The position numbers were made by a program, and so were the translations under genes. From Darksidea phi (taxonomy: Eukaryota; Ascomycota; Dothideomycetes; Pleosporales; Lentitheciaceae): DNA of 64,000 nt. This document shows positions 1 to 10,427 of this stretch, one piece after another. Where the stretch lies: assembly GCA_030770425.1 (NCBI GenBank), contig JASJFT010000043.1:1-64000 (forward strand), given 5' to 3'. How positions within the stretch are numbered: the stretch's first letter is position 1; the number at the start of each line of letters is the position of its first letter. The notes under the pieces were generated by a model. It saw nothing but the letters and a program-made list of their open reading frames with translations, was not told where the DNA came from and searched no databases.

Positions 1-82
1 ACGAGAAATGACATGTGATGCCGAACCACAGAGCCTGGTTGGGAGACCAACAGCGGTAGCGAGGAGTTAGCGCACCAGTAGC
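1..82 (-). repeat. Fragment of dispersed 1.25 kb element, cut by the window edge
   Basis: The first 82 bases are nearly identical to 28418-28499 and match in reverse complement the copies near 24945-25030 and 27660-27750. The element therefore probably continues to the left of the window. After about base 82 the similarity stops. The few differences from the 28.4 kb copy are mostly C/T or G/A. Strand is given relative to the 23978-25213 copy. Confidence 0.75.
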
Positions 83-296
83 TTGTGCTATATAGTATGC
101 TATTATTCTGTCCTACTTGTTTGAGCAGAGAGTGTGGGGTCATTGTTAGCTAGCCCGTCTTACTGTGTAAGCACAGCTTAGACCCGCATACGAAGGAGCC
201 CGTACCTACTCAACAGTGTTTCTCTCGCCACGTATCCTATAATGCAGTCCTCAGCTGGCCTGCATGGAATGTGCCCAAAACCAGCCAGCAAGGCCT

Positions 297-544
297 GTAA
301 TGTGTTTACTAAACGAGCCGTCAACCACAAAGTATACCAAAAACCCCAAATTTTAATCGCGAATATCTTAATAACTACTTTATAACAATTTCAAAAATAT
401 ATAAATATAAACTCTTATATCTATAATATAGTATCTATTAAAATATTAGAGCGTGTAGCCTAGTAGTTATTAAGATATTCGCGATTAAAATTTGGGGTTT
501 TTAGTATATTTTACGGTTAGCGGCTCGTTTAGTAAACACGTTAC
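297..544. mobile_element. Palindromic MITE-like element with long terminal inverted repeats
   Basis: The two ends are long inverted repeats: about 297-378 reads as the reverse complement of about 463-544, with only a few mismatches. Each arm begins GTAA(T/C)GTGTTTACTAAACG. The centre is AT-rich and non-coding. The outer TA dinucleotides fit a TA target, as used by Tc1/mariner-type MITEs, but a clean duplication cannot be proven because the palindrome runs to the edge. There is no transposase, so it would be non-autonomous. Confidence 0.75.
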
Positions 545-946
545 TAAATGCCGCAAACAGTAGATACTTCCCTCATGATTGCCGAAAACGCGGGTTAAAA
601 GAGCACAAGCTATCCTGCTCTATTTTCGGCTCTTTTGGTGGTGTAGCCTTAAGTATGTTGGGTTCCCTGCTACTCCAATACTCCCTGCATAGTATTCCAT
701 TCCTGTGTATAGCCAGAGCATACCCTCGTCGACTATTCCAGGGATTCAATGGTATGCGTTTTTATGCCTTTTCGAGGGGCATGGTAGTCCCTAATTTGCT
801 ACTTGGGACTAGGATAAATTTCTCCGCCGATTCGTCTGGCTGGGACAATGTGGCGGCTGCGCTATGCCGTTCCCTCCTTACAAATATAGATTTGTCATAT
901 GAATAGTTCCAAGGCTGACGCAAGCAAGTAGGCGCCACCTGCAATC
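545..946. other. Intergenic stretch, nothing recognised
   Basis: There are short open frames on both strands here, but none has family-like sequence, a signal peptide or splice-supported extension. No repeat shared with the rest of the window was seen. Confidence 0.5.
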
Positions 947-1189
947 ATGCATACGTTGGAGCACCATAAAAAAAGAAGTGCCAATGAAGAAAAAGCTGGC
1001 GCGGCTCGATGGCAGAATTTGCCAGTCCTATGTAAGCTAATGCACCACGATAACTATTCCAAAGTAAGAGCCGAGGCGATAATGCACCACGATAACTATT
1101 CCAAAGTAATAGCCGAGGCGCTAATGCACCACGATAACTATTCTAAAGTAATAGCCGAAGCGAGCGACAGACATAGTTCATTCCGCTGA
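947..1189 (+). CDS. Hypothetical 80-aa ORF with three 14-residue tandem repeats
   Basis: This is an ATG-started frame of 80 codons. Its C-terminal half is three copies of a 14-residue unit of the form LMHHDNYSKVIAEA, encoded by a perfect-length 42-bp tandem repeat. The repeat is nearly invariant in DNA as well as protein, so it could simply be a young minisatellite that happens to be in frame. There is no hydrophobic signal peptide. A KKR stretch near residues 8-10 precedes the repeats, but dibasic sites do not separate the units as they do in known Kex2-processed precursor peptides. It lies about 230 bp upstream of the terpene synthase on the same strand. I do not recognise a family and coding status is unproven. 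Confidence 0.25.
   Translation: MHTLEHHKKRSANEEKAGAARWQNLPVLCKLMHHDNYSKVRAEAIMHHDNYSKVIAEALMHHDNYSKVIAEASDRHSSFR
1038..1163 (+). repeat. 42-bp tandem repeat, three units
   Basis: Units lie at 1038-1079, 1080-1121 and 1122-1163, each beginning TAATGCACCACGATAAC. The copies differ at only a few bases, and 42 is a multiple of three, so the reading frame is preserved. Confidence 0.9.
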
Positions 1190-1248
1190 CGCCAGCGACA
1201 TACACATAATTTCGTTCTGCTGACGCCAGCGACAGGCACGTGATTTCA
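1181..1248 (+). repeat. 34-bp tandem repeat, two units
   Basis: Two units (1181-1214 and 1215-1248) share the core CTGACGCCAGCGACA followed by CAC and ATTTC. It directly follows the 42-bp array and is unrelated to it in sequence. Confidence 0.8.
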
Positions 1249-1417
1249 TTCCACCCCCCGGTGTTTCATATATAGATATCTCTCTAACTTCGCTGAATAG
1301 ATGTGAAAGAGATTATGGTACACCAATACCATACTTTTCGCCAGAATCGCCCGACATACCTGAGGAATACAATTATTGTTGCTGCCTCGAAACAATTTTT
1401 CTACCATTCATTCAGCA

Positions 1418-2746
1418 ATGTCTTTGATCAACAATTCAAATGATTCAAATGGATCTTACGCACCATCTAGACTCTTCCGACCTATCCTCTGTTCATTCAA
1501 CCCAGCCCCCCAACCTCTAAGCGCCGAAACAAACCAAAATATCTTCAATCTCCTTTCTCAACAGAACGAAAATTCTATCACGGTCGAGCCATCGAAAACA
1601 AATGTGCCCTGGTTTTCTACACTTAAGGCTTGCCGTCAAAGCATTCACTGGGCTGAAGCCGAGAGATCAACCAAGCACTTTCTCGAGAACCTCCATAGGC
1701 TTTCGCACCTTACCGGTGCCAAGATGCCGAGACAGCTCAGCATGGAAAACGAAATGAGATTCGCGACAAAGCAAGATGATCTTATCGAGACGGCAGTTGC
1801 GTGTACAATCTTTCAGCACCCAAATGGAAACGCGGTGCGAACGACGCTCATTGCGCAGGCGTTGTTACTTCTTTGGTTGCAGGACGGTAAGATTGATCGC
1901 ATATGAAACAAGTATTGCATACCAAGAGCGTAGACTAAGAATTACAGACACGGCTGAGTTTTCTCCTGATGAAATTGTATGTATGCATCGTATTGGTTAG
2001 GTATCTGAATCTAATTTGTAAACTCAGGGAAACACTATTAGTGACGTAACAGTGGGTTCGATCGATAAGGCCAAGAATGAGACACTCACTTTGAGACACC
2101 AATGTTTCGTGTCATTTGTAGAAGATATCTGCGCTGAAGATCAAGTTCTGGGCCCGAAAATTGTTGACGGAATGGTTGCATTTCTCCGTCATAGGGGGCC
2201 ACAGAGAGCAGCACAAGTGCGTCAATTCAAGACTCTCAATGACTACTTGGATTTCAGGACAGAAGACATTGCACGCACGTAAGTAAAGAGGAACCTAATC
2301 ATGCACTTCAAGGGCAAACTGACTCTAGAACAAGATACAACTTTGCAACGGTTGAGTTTGCTCGCGGCATAAATGTAACGACCAAGGAGAAGGAAGTAAT
2401 ACAGACGTTCGAGGACTTAGCCGGCAAGCACACCATTCTGGTTCAGGACTTGTATTCATTTGAGAAAGAACGAATGGCCAACGAAGCGGATCCAAGTTTT
2501 CAGCTGATCAATGCCGTAGCTGTTATGAGAGGTCTGCTTGGGATGGATAGCTATGCAACGTCAATAATCGTAGTGAGAGATATGATTATCCAGACCGAGA
2601 TGGAAGCGAAGCAGGAGTACGAACGTCTTCGAAAGCAGGAAAATTTGAACGCGGCACAGCTAAGCTATGTGGAAGGGCTTTTCCAATTCATGGCGGGCCA
2701 TATTTATTATTCCGCTACCGCACCACGGTATGGGTACATGTATTGA
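1418..2746 (+). CDS. Class I terpene synthase (sesquiterpene-synthase-like), four exons
   Basis: Inferred exons are 1418-1886, 1948-1976, 2028-2278 and 2329-2746 (388 aa), all with GT-AG introns of 50-61 bp and matching phases. Without splicing the frame stops at 1904. Splicing intron 1 turns the sequence QDGKID into QDDTAE, giving a DDxxE metal-binding motif at residues 156-160, with the second Asp split across the junction. Exon 4 has the second metal site as QDLYSFEKE (residues 289-297), where the family norm is ND(L/I)xSxxxE, so the first ligand Asn is Gln. The C-terminal SATAPRYG (the family's RY pair) is present. Length is right for a fungal single-domain enzyme of the trichodiene/aristolochene type, which ionise a prenyl diphosphate such as FPP. 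Product and activity are unknown, and the Gln at the NSE site may affect metal binding. Start is the ATG at 1418; no earlier in-frame ATG exists. Confidence 0.85.
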
Positions 2747-5027
2747 AAGACTGCGGTATCGCCTTACCTACTTGGATAGATGCTCTCTCGACTTAGCAAC
2801 ACTGCGAAGAGTGCGAATTGTCAGTCAACAATGCGACCCTCTTGGCCAACTCTTTCTCGGCCGCGCTTACATTTATCCTGGTGCACTGCTGGACGGTTGA
2901 TCTATGTTCAGAATTTGTATAGTTAGCTTCTCTCATCCAATGTACCAGCAGCTGGAGGTCGCATCCGGGAAGTGGGCTCTTGAGGGCAACTCAAGCAACA
3001 CTTCCTTCATCCCACTGTTCGGCAAGCTCAAACACTACTACGTTTATGTCCACATATGGATTTGATAATAATGCATGCGGCCAATGTGCATCTGTCGCTC
3101 TTCATGACCGCTCTTACTAGGGCGGACGAAGCAGCCTTCGGCTAAAGTTTATCTTTATACATGGAGAATGTTAGGCTGGAAAGCGGTGGGCCGCTTTCAA
3201 AGATCCGACCATGATTTGTGGAGGGCAACAATTACGCTGATTCGCAGGCGCCCGTACATGTAATAATGATAGAGTGCTTAGGTAGCTGCAGATCAATTAT
3301 ATAGACACCTGCGAAGAGTGCTGCATCGAACAGGATGGGTGTAACGGGCCCTCTAGAAACTCTTTCTAGACTTAACTGAGGCTGGCGTGCTCGCATCTAG
3401 TTCGAGATCGTGCGTCGGGCGCTGGAGGAGGCGCTAGACATCGAGGCATCCAAGTCATACTTAGTGTATCCTAGGTATCAAGAACGGGGTCATCGAGAGA
3501 TCTACTCGCCGTGGAGGCGGAGGTCACCGTCAACATTCCTCATCAGCTCTAGAGAACACGGCTTCCCTACTCTTGAGAATCCTTGGCATCAAGGTCCCCT
3601 CCCCCCGCTTCGCATACACCGTCCATCCGTCCTCATTCGCTTACCATGCATAATTCTTAAGTCACTGATTCCACTAAATCGCCGCGGGGGTCATGATAAT
3701 GCTTGACCATTGATTAGGGGGAAATATGAGCGGTAAAGGTGGCTTGTAAAGAGAAGGGCGAAGTTTTGTTGTTTAAGATGCTTGCATTGTTAGAAGCGGT
3801 GGCGGTGAAGGCCCTTATACACTGCCTACAGAGAGCTAAATCAATCTAAGCGTCCCGGATCATGTTGTTTTGTTCTTCCTAGACCTGCGTTGCCGCGAGG
3901 TTGCCATCGGCGCTTTCGCATCCGTTTTCACAGGCTTTCCGCCTCTTATGGTTTTAGTCCTGAGTTGGCTCATACCCTCCGGATTTTGTGCTACGGTAGA
4001 AGGTCTGTTCGGCCCAGTCTTCCCTATGCACGGGCCTCGTCGGGACCGAGTCTGCAATGGCTCTTCTGGCGAGGAGCGTGCGGGGAGCGATCCTGTCTTC
4101 CTGCATAGAGCTTGCCATGCGGCATGCTAAGAGGCAGGCGCTGCCCCTTTGGTGCTGTTCTACCCCTGAGTCTCTTGTTCGACGTTGTTTGCAAGGGCAG
4201 GGGCTCGGCAATCCTGGCACTGCGACAGGATGGTGGGTGATCATCCCGGTCTTGAGCGTAGGTACCGTTATCCTGCGTTTGGCGCTGACGCCGGCGCTGT
4301 CGATACTGTGGTAGGCTCATAGAATTCTGTTGTGGTGTATATGACCTCTCTTCGAGTTCTGGGGACTTGTCTTCATGTTCTTCTCTCTTCTCGGGGCGGT
4401 GGATTTGGCAGGAAGAGAGGAAGGGGGTTAAGACGGCGACCCATTTCCTCAGCCTCAGCAACAGGGTCTATGGATTGTCCAGAAAAGGTTCGTATCCCCC
4501 AATCTCCATCCTTGATCGTCCAGAAATCAGGGGGCTTTTTAGAAGGCGGGAGTTCAATGGTCTCCAGATCATTAATCTCACAGGGAGTGAATCTATTTCT
4601 GCGGTATCTAGTGGGCTATCTCTCAGATTAATAATAGGGGTAAGATCCTCAGGCTCTGGATCTAGAGACTCGTGCTGCTACTTCCAGGAAGTAACTGAGT
4701 TGGTACTATCGAATTCGTTTCGCTAGTCTCCGCGCTCCTTCCACCACTTAATAACCTGTATTTGGGCCGAGTATGGATAGCGCCGCCGTTACTCATTCCA
4801 GAGGGAAAGCGGCGCGCCCTTTCTTCTACTACTTCGACATGGAATATGAACTAAGGCCTAGAGATAATAAATGATTCGGCTTCGGAGGCAGATGTATCTC
4901 GTTTGAGACACGAGCGCGGGATCGCGGGGCAGCTCTCGCCGCAACGTAGATCTGGCGCAGGGCAAGTGCGCGTGCAAGGAGTCTGCGTATACGAGTGACT
5001 GGTCTCGGAGCCACCTGCCTGGGGCTG
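2747..5027. other. Long non-coding or decayed stretch
   Basis: No intact gene was found in this stretch. Several open frames of 70-145 codons overlap on both strands around 3860-4460, which suggests GC-rich decayed sequence rather than a gene. None shows a domain motif. The neighbouring 5028-5456 segment does keep one coherent minus-strand frame. Confidence 0.5.
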
Positions 5028-5456
5028 CTACCGTGGCCATTTCCAGCGGTAGGCGTTGTCGGTGGGTTGCACCCCACGCCCGGCAAAACCCCACTCGGGA
5101 TTCCAGCGGCGCTTGATTTTGTGACGCATGAGGATGCCCAGCCGCTGAGAACCCTCCCTTCTTCGAAAGACGGGGTCTGTCCTGTAACGGCGCAAGCGAG
5201 CTTTCTCTCGACTCGCCTCTCTGTAGTAGGCGTTGCCGAGCTGCAGGAGGGATTCCAGGTCATAGCACTTCAGTTCGTCTACGCCGATGGCCTGATCGAT
5301 GGCGGCCTGCAGCTCTTCTGACAGGCCTCCAGGGAGGAGCTGTCATAGTGCGTCGTCCAACTCTTCCGCCTCGGTCGATTCGGCGTAGGGCGGGGGGTCG
5401 TCGCGCTCAAAGCGCCCGAGTGAGCGGTTGCGCAGATGGTCGTTGGCAGAGAGGCC
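5028..5456 (-). pseudogene. Decayed minus-strand coding fragment, family not recognised
   Basis: Reading the minus strand from 5456, the frame runs 37 codons to a TGA at 5343-5345 and continues 104 codons in the same frame to a stop at 5028-5030. The composition is protein-like throughout: an acidic segment with DPPPYAE, a helical segment with EELQAAIDQAIG, then a basic segment with MRHKIKRRW. Reading through one stop with continuous character suggests a pseudogene. It could be a fragment of a mobile-element gene, but there is no retroviral-type zinc knuckle, protease or polymerase motif to show that. Confidence 0.35.
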
Positions 5457-5460
5457 TCAA

Positions 5461-6508
5461 GGAGCGGTATGGCTCAGAAATGCAGCGCGTGGTCCAGCTG
5501 TACACAGTCGAGGAATGGCGGCATGGTTTCGACGACGCATGCGTGGGGTGGGAAAGAACAAGGCGGGGGGCCTAGGCGGACGCGCGTAGTCGGCCAATCA
5601 GCAGCGGCAATAGGCGCCGCAGCCCTCTATCAGACAACCAGTGCTACGGGAGTTGTTAACGGGCACCCCAACAAGCAATATCGGGAACTCCAATAGCTTA
5701 TTGGATATGGATGCAACGGCACGCGTGGCGCTAAGTGGAGACCGGCGCCGCACCTACGGTGTATAAGGATTAGTATAGCTAGGCAGTATTTAGCTAGGAC
5801 TGAGGGCGTGTTGTGGGTGTTTTTGACCTTTTAACACGCGTTTTTTGACGCGTTTCTTTTTCCCGAGTTTTTGGTGTTGATTCTCGGCCTGAGGACTGTC
5901 CGGGTAATATAGGGTAATTTTTCGAATGAGTAACAGCCATCACGTCGTCAAACTCGCGGAATGACTCAAAAACGTGACAACCGTATTTCGTTTCGAATAC
6001 CTTGAGACGTAAAAAGGTTGTGGAAAGCAAAGGGGGTGGTGGGAGCAAGGGTATTAATTTCTTGAGGTGATACACTATGAAGAAAAGTCCACGCCATTCC
6101 CATCTTCTGCGGAGGGTCTCTCGGAAGGCGTCACGAAAATACAATGAGGCTTCCGGTAAAATACTACACCTTCGCCGTCATCCTGGGAAGCGCTGGGTGG
6201 CTAAAGTAACTCAAATGCGGAATACGAGGAATGCGACCCGCGGACGCGCCGTCGGACTTCGCGCAGGAAGAGCCGGGGTGAGCGCGTGAATATCGCCCAC
6301 TCATATGACATCGTGAGCTGACATTGTTGCTGATGGCCCTTGGCATACGTCTTTGCTGTGGTGGCACCCGGTTCTGTGCGCGGAATCATGGCGCGTCGTG
6401 AGCGGGGTTTTATGTTATAACGGATAGAGAAGCCGGAGGACAAAACATCGGGCTGAACACCAGTGATTCACGATCTCATTTGTAAGGAAAGTTCCATTGT
6501 TCTCTAAA
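5461..6508. other. Intergenic, nothing recognised
   Basis: Only short overlapping frames are present, such as those near 5794-6144 and 6077-6289. No motif, repeat or RNA gene was seen. The right end is the promoter region of the NmrA-like gene at 6509. Confidence 0.5.
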
Positions 6509-7506
6509 ATGATCACCGTAGCGATTGCAGGTGGGACGTCAGCCGGCCTCGGCCGTTCAATAATCACTGCTTTGAAGCAGTACCCTGATCGTGTCAACGG
6601 TGTTGTCCTGGGACGAGCGTCTTCGAAGACGCCCCAATGGCTTGAGGAGGTAGATGTTGAAGTCCGAAAAGTTGACTACAATTCGGAGGACTCGCTGTAT
6701 GCAGCGCTACAAGATGTCCATACGGTACAACACTCCTCACACTGTAAAGCTTCCGCTGATGATAAGTCAAGGTCATCTGTGTCTTGCTTGCGAAAGATGG
6801 GACATGGGCGAGCTCGCAGATCAACCTCCTCAATGCCGCACTTCGTGCTGGCGTAAATCGTTTCGCACCAGCAGAGTTCGGCTGCGGTCCGCTCGCCGCT
6901 CACCATGTTGATATTCTTCGGCCGCAGCTTGCAGTCATCGACGCCTGTCGTGAGGCGAAGCAGAGAAACCCAGCTTTCGAATATGCTGGGTTTCACCTCG
7001 GCTTATTCATGAACTACCTCGGATACGGAGCGCCTGATGAAGCTGGAGCATTGAATGGGTTGAACGATGCCTGGATACACATATGGGACGTAAGGAACAT
7101 GAAGGCTGCAATTCCCTTGACGAAAGAGGGCAAGATGCCACGCATATCGATGATGGAAATCGGGGATGTAGGACGCTTCGTCGCTGCGGCCTGCCTGCTG
7201 CCTAAAGGATCGTGGAGGGAGAATTTCGGAATGGTTGGAGAAACGATTCGACTGGATCATGTCGTAAAGATAATTGAGAAGGCGAGAGGCCAAAAGATGG
7301 AGGTTACGTATAGGTCGTATGAACAAGTGGTGGATGAAGAGCAGAGGGAAGAAATCATTTACCCGAATAAGTTCTGGCTCCAGTTGGAGGAGATGCAAGC
7401 AAGAGACGAGGTGGGAGAAGGCATAGTACAGCCCATCCTGAACGAGCTCTGCCCTTCGATACAGCCTATGACGGTGGAGCAGTATGTTAAGAAGTTTTGG
7501 TCCTGA
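6509..7506 (+). CDS. NmrA-like / isoflavone-reductase-like NAD(P)-binding protein
   Basis: Exons are 6509-6724 and 6772-7506 (316 aa), with a 47-bp GT-AG intron in phase 0 and a CTGAT-type branch site. The N-terminus is a Rossmann beta-strand and glycine loop, AIAGGTSAGLG (residues 5-15). The fold continues with a second strand and VDVEVRKVDY (about residues 50-59), typical of atypical SDR proteins that reduce small molecules or sense NADP. The segment RFAPAEFGCG fits the family's region after the Rossmann core, and the C-terminus PMTVEQYVKKFW is typical of the fungal members. Start is the ATG at 6509. Fungal members often sit in secondary-metabolite clusters, so a link to the terpene synthase 3.8 kb upstream on the same strand is possible but not shown. 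The substrate is unknown. Confidence 0.8.
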
Positions 7507-8039
7507 GTACGTAGGGATGTGCTAGAGCTTTACTATATCGTTATCAACTAGGACAATGCTTTATCCAATGGCAATACGTGAGGTCCCATCTCAGAGAAAT
7601 CACGTCACAGGTGTGACCGTGCGGTGACCTGTGCGCCAACAAGCCTCGGCGTCCACTTGGCACAATAACATGCCCTACTTACTACACACCACCTGATGAG
7701 TTCAGTGCGTAGATCTATTGCAACCACTTCGCCACGCAGCCCTAGCGCTCCGATACACCGTTGAACTCAACAGCGCACCGTCTACCTTTCTCCCCACCTT
7801 CCCCCGCTCGCGATCTCGTAACCCGTCTCCGCGCATCCTCGACCGCACGACACAGCACGTTCCGAAGCAATACGTCGACTATCTCGTAGTAATCCGACCG
7901 TCCTACAATCGGAGCGCTTCCGTGTGTCACCGTATCAATTCGCCGCTCTGCAGAGTGCCGTCTTGGGCGACCATGAACTTGGACATTTGGCAAGAGATAA
8001 GCTTCGTTAGGCATACGATTCCGGAACCGAGGAGCTCAC

Positions 8040-8942
8040 ACTTCGCAAGCCGGGCCCGCTACATAAGAAGCTCGACGTAAGGCTGGGGTGGTTGATAGAG
8101 CGCAAGTTGGAGGCTTTGGGCAGGGAAAATAGTGCATTGGAGGAGACCCGCACGTCGATAAACGCTATTGGTTCCGGCGGTAGCCCTCGTTTGGACCTCT
8201 TGACAGCCGATGGCCCCATTTTCGGATAGCCTGACGTCTCGCGTCAAATGAATCCGCTCGCGGCGACCGTCCACCCTTCGTGGCCGAAATTGCCGTGACT
8301 CGGGACGGCAGGGCCAAGTTTCCTGCCATCGCTGAGCGGTATCTACTTGGCACTAGCGGTAGAGTCAGGACATTTTGGGTTTGGATATTGAATACCGAGC
8401 TCTCAAAGCACGGAGAACAATACTATGCCGCGGTGGAGGATGTGGTATCCGTGACGCCCCGACACAAGGTAAGTAGTTGAGAATGGCACGCGCTTTTATG
8501 TCGGCGTTATTGCGGCCGGGCATGATGACAGGGGAATCGAGTTTCATGACGCCAGCGGCATAGTCGATCCAATCTCAACGATATCCTTGGGCCTTTGCGA
8601 CTTCTGCCCGCGCCGAAAAGCGACAATGCGGATCTCACTATTGAAATCACTCACCAAGAGTTCCCTGATGCTCTCGCGACGGCACAGTTGGTTCAGAGGA
8701 GTACGGATGCCGCTCTCACACTTTCACCCGGTATCAATTCTGATGATAAAATTATGTCCAGTCCGGATAAGGTTGAGTACAAGCGCAAGCGTGCTGGGAA
8801 GAGCCAACTGGCAGCTAAGGGGGAGCGAGTTCAGTCCGTCCGAAACAGAACCGGACGCCCAAAATGCTATTGTGGAGCTCAAGGATCGTCTTCCGCGGAT
8901 AGCGAAGAAGCTTCGAGTGAAGGACGCCGCCGACACGCTTAG
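8040..8942 (+). pseudogene. Frame-shifted remnant of a hypothetical fungal protein family
   Basis: Coherent coding pieces occur in changing frames. They are 8050-8229 (with LDVRLGWLIERKLEALG, ending at a stop), 8320-8475 (with ERYLLGTSGRVRTF), about 8500-8590 (with IEFHDASGIVDP), 8595-8870 (with LTIEITHQEFPDAL) and about 8835-8942 (with VELKDRLPRIAKKLR). A GTAAGT donor follows the second piece, so some breaks could be introns, but the stop before 8230 and the shift near 8840 suggest decay. The order of pieces resembles a dispersed fungal family of unknown function with a YxxG-x-VR core followed by an EFRD-like segment. That likeness is from memory and not verified. No function is assigned. 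Confidence 0.4.
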
Positions 8943-8945
8943 GTA

Positions 8946-10427
8946 GGTCGCCGCTTTTATGCCATGTAGAACCAGTGGACTCATTGTTGGGCCCATGACG
9001 AACATTTGTAAGGGGCTTGCTTAGTTGATACACCTTAGGAGCCTTAATATTATCGAAACTGCTCCCATCCCCTCAATCGTATATAGGGTTATTGACTGAT
9101 CGGGAATGCGCATCCGTGAACAAATATCTTCTCCGCTTGGACTTAATTATGTGCTTCTTACGACAATATGTATGAGCCCATCGAGGTGCCAAGCATATCT
9201 TTTATTATACAAATCGATTACTAGGCGATGGAAACTTACATTACGGCCCTTCAATATTCCCCGCCATATTCGTGCGGACGTTTTAACCACTTAGAGCTTA
9301 GTGTCCTCGCCGTAGGTGGACGGCATATGTTGAATGTCGTCTTCAATAGATCCACGCACACTGAGCGAAGTTACAGAGACAATGGCTTTGCACCAACTAA
9401 ACGTTGCTCGCGGCTTGAGATCATGTTTTCTGTAGCTTGTCCTTTTCTAGCGCCACTTTGCATAATTGCAGGCCGCAGCTTTCTTTCAGCTTCGATTATG
9501 TATCAGTATAGCTCACGACTCTTCCATCATATGCTGCAAACTAAAGCTCCTATATTCTCCATTCTGTGACTCCAATCACCGGCATGCATACCTCCTAGTC
9601 AGTATTACCTAGGGCGCGTCAGCTGCTTTCACCACTCTGAGAATTGTTCAGTTACATCTTCCGGGACAGCAGCTTGTGGCTGACTATCACGGATACTTTA
9701 TTCAGTCAGCTTACTTTTTACGTAGCCCTTCTACCAGCAACTTCAGCCTATAACCAGCATTTCAATACTTAGCATTTCCAACTCGGAGATGTACAAGAAC
9801 AGCGACGTCATCTCTAATAACGAGGGCAAGGGAGACGTAGGATTCTATCCACAGCTCCATGGGAACGTATCTCCGTCGAACTCCGCAATATTGATTAGCC
9901 GGGACCTCTTCATCGTATTACTTGGACACTAGTTAGCGGCTTCGTTCGTTAGGACAGTACATATGCGGAAGAATCAACAGCGTCGAAGTGACAACTCCCA
10001 AACGCTCGTACAATACACTCTACTAGAATGCTTCTACTCTGCAAGAGATTCTAAGGCCTGAAGAACCTTTTCCATTGCGCCACTCGCAAATTTCGCCCGA
10101 AATTAAGCAGTAGAGATAATATAGATACGAATTGATGGCTCTTAAGAGCCGCACTTTTATAGTGCAGTCGTCTTGCAACCCTTTCCATGCAACCTGCACA
10201 TTCAACCCAGAAATGCACCACTATGCCCGTGGTCTTCGATGTTTTCATCCACTGAGCATGTACAATTTGCGGACTTCCTTTCCCGTCGGATTGCCGTCGT
10301 CCTCGGATGGCTAGCCTCTACGTCTTCACTACAATTACTTTCTATCTAGCACGCTGTTCCTAGTAACGATTGTTTCCATTTATTGCTGACTAGGGACGTA
10401 TGTGTACAACTAGCGCTACAGATGCCA
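8946..10427. other. Intergenic, nothing recognised
   Basis: This 1.5 kb is fairly AT-rich, with short frames only (for example 9106-9569 plus and 10023-10248 minus). None has a recognisable motif. No repeat shared with the rest of the window was noticed. The right end is the 3' flank of the minus-strand gene at 10428. Confidence 0.5.

Noticed and set aside
1776..2000. Alternative plus-strand frame over the terpene synthase introns
   Set aside because: It runs across intron 1, exon 2 and intron 2 in the wrong frame. The spliced model with DDxxE explains the region better.
2040..2065. GGTTCGATCGA resembling a tRNA B box
   Set aside because: It falls inside exon 3 of the terpene synthase and has no A box or tRNA-like stem pattern.
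4024..4461. 145-codon minus-strand frame, possible element protein
   Set aside because: There is no motif, it overlaps equally long frames on both strands, and no reading shows consistent protein character.
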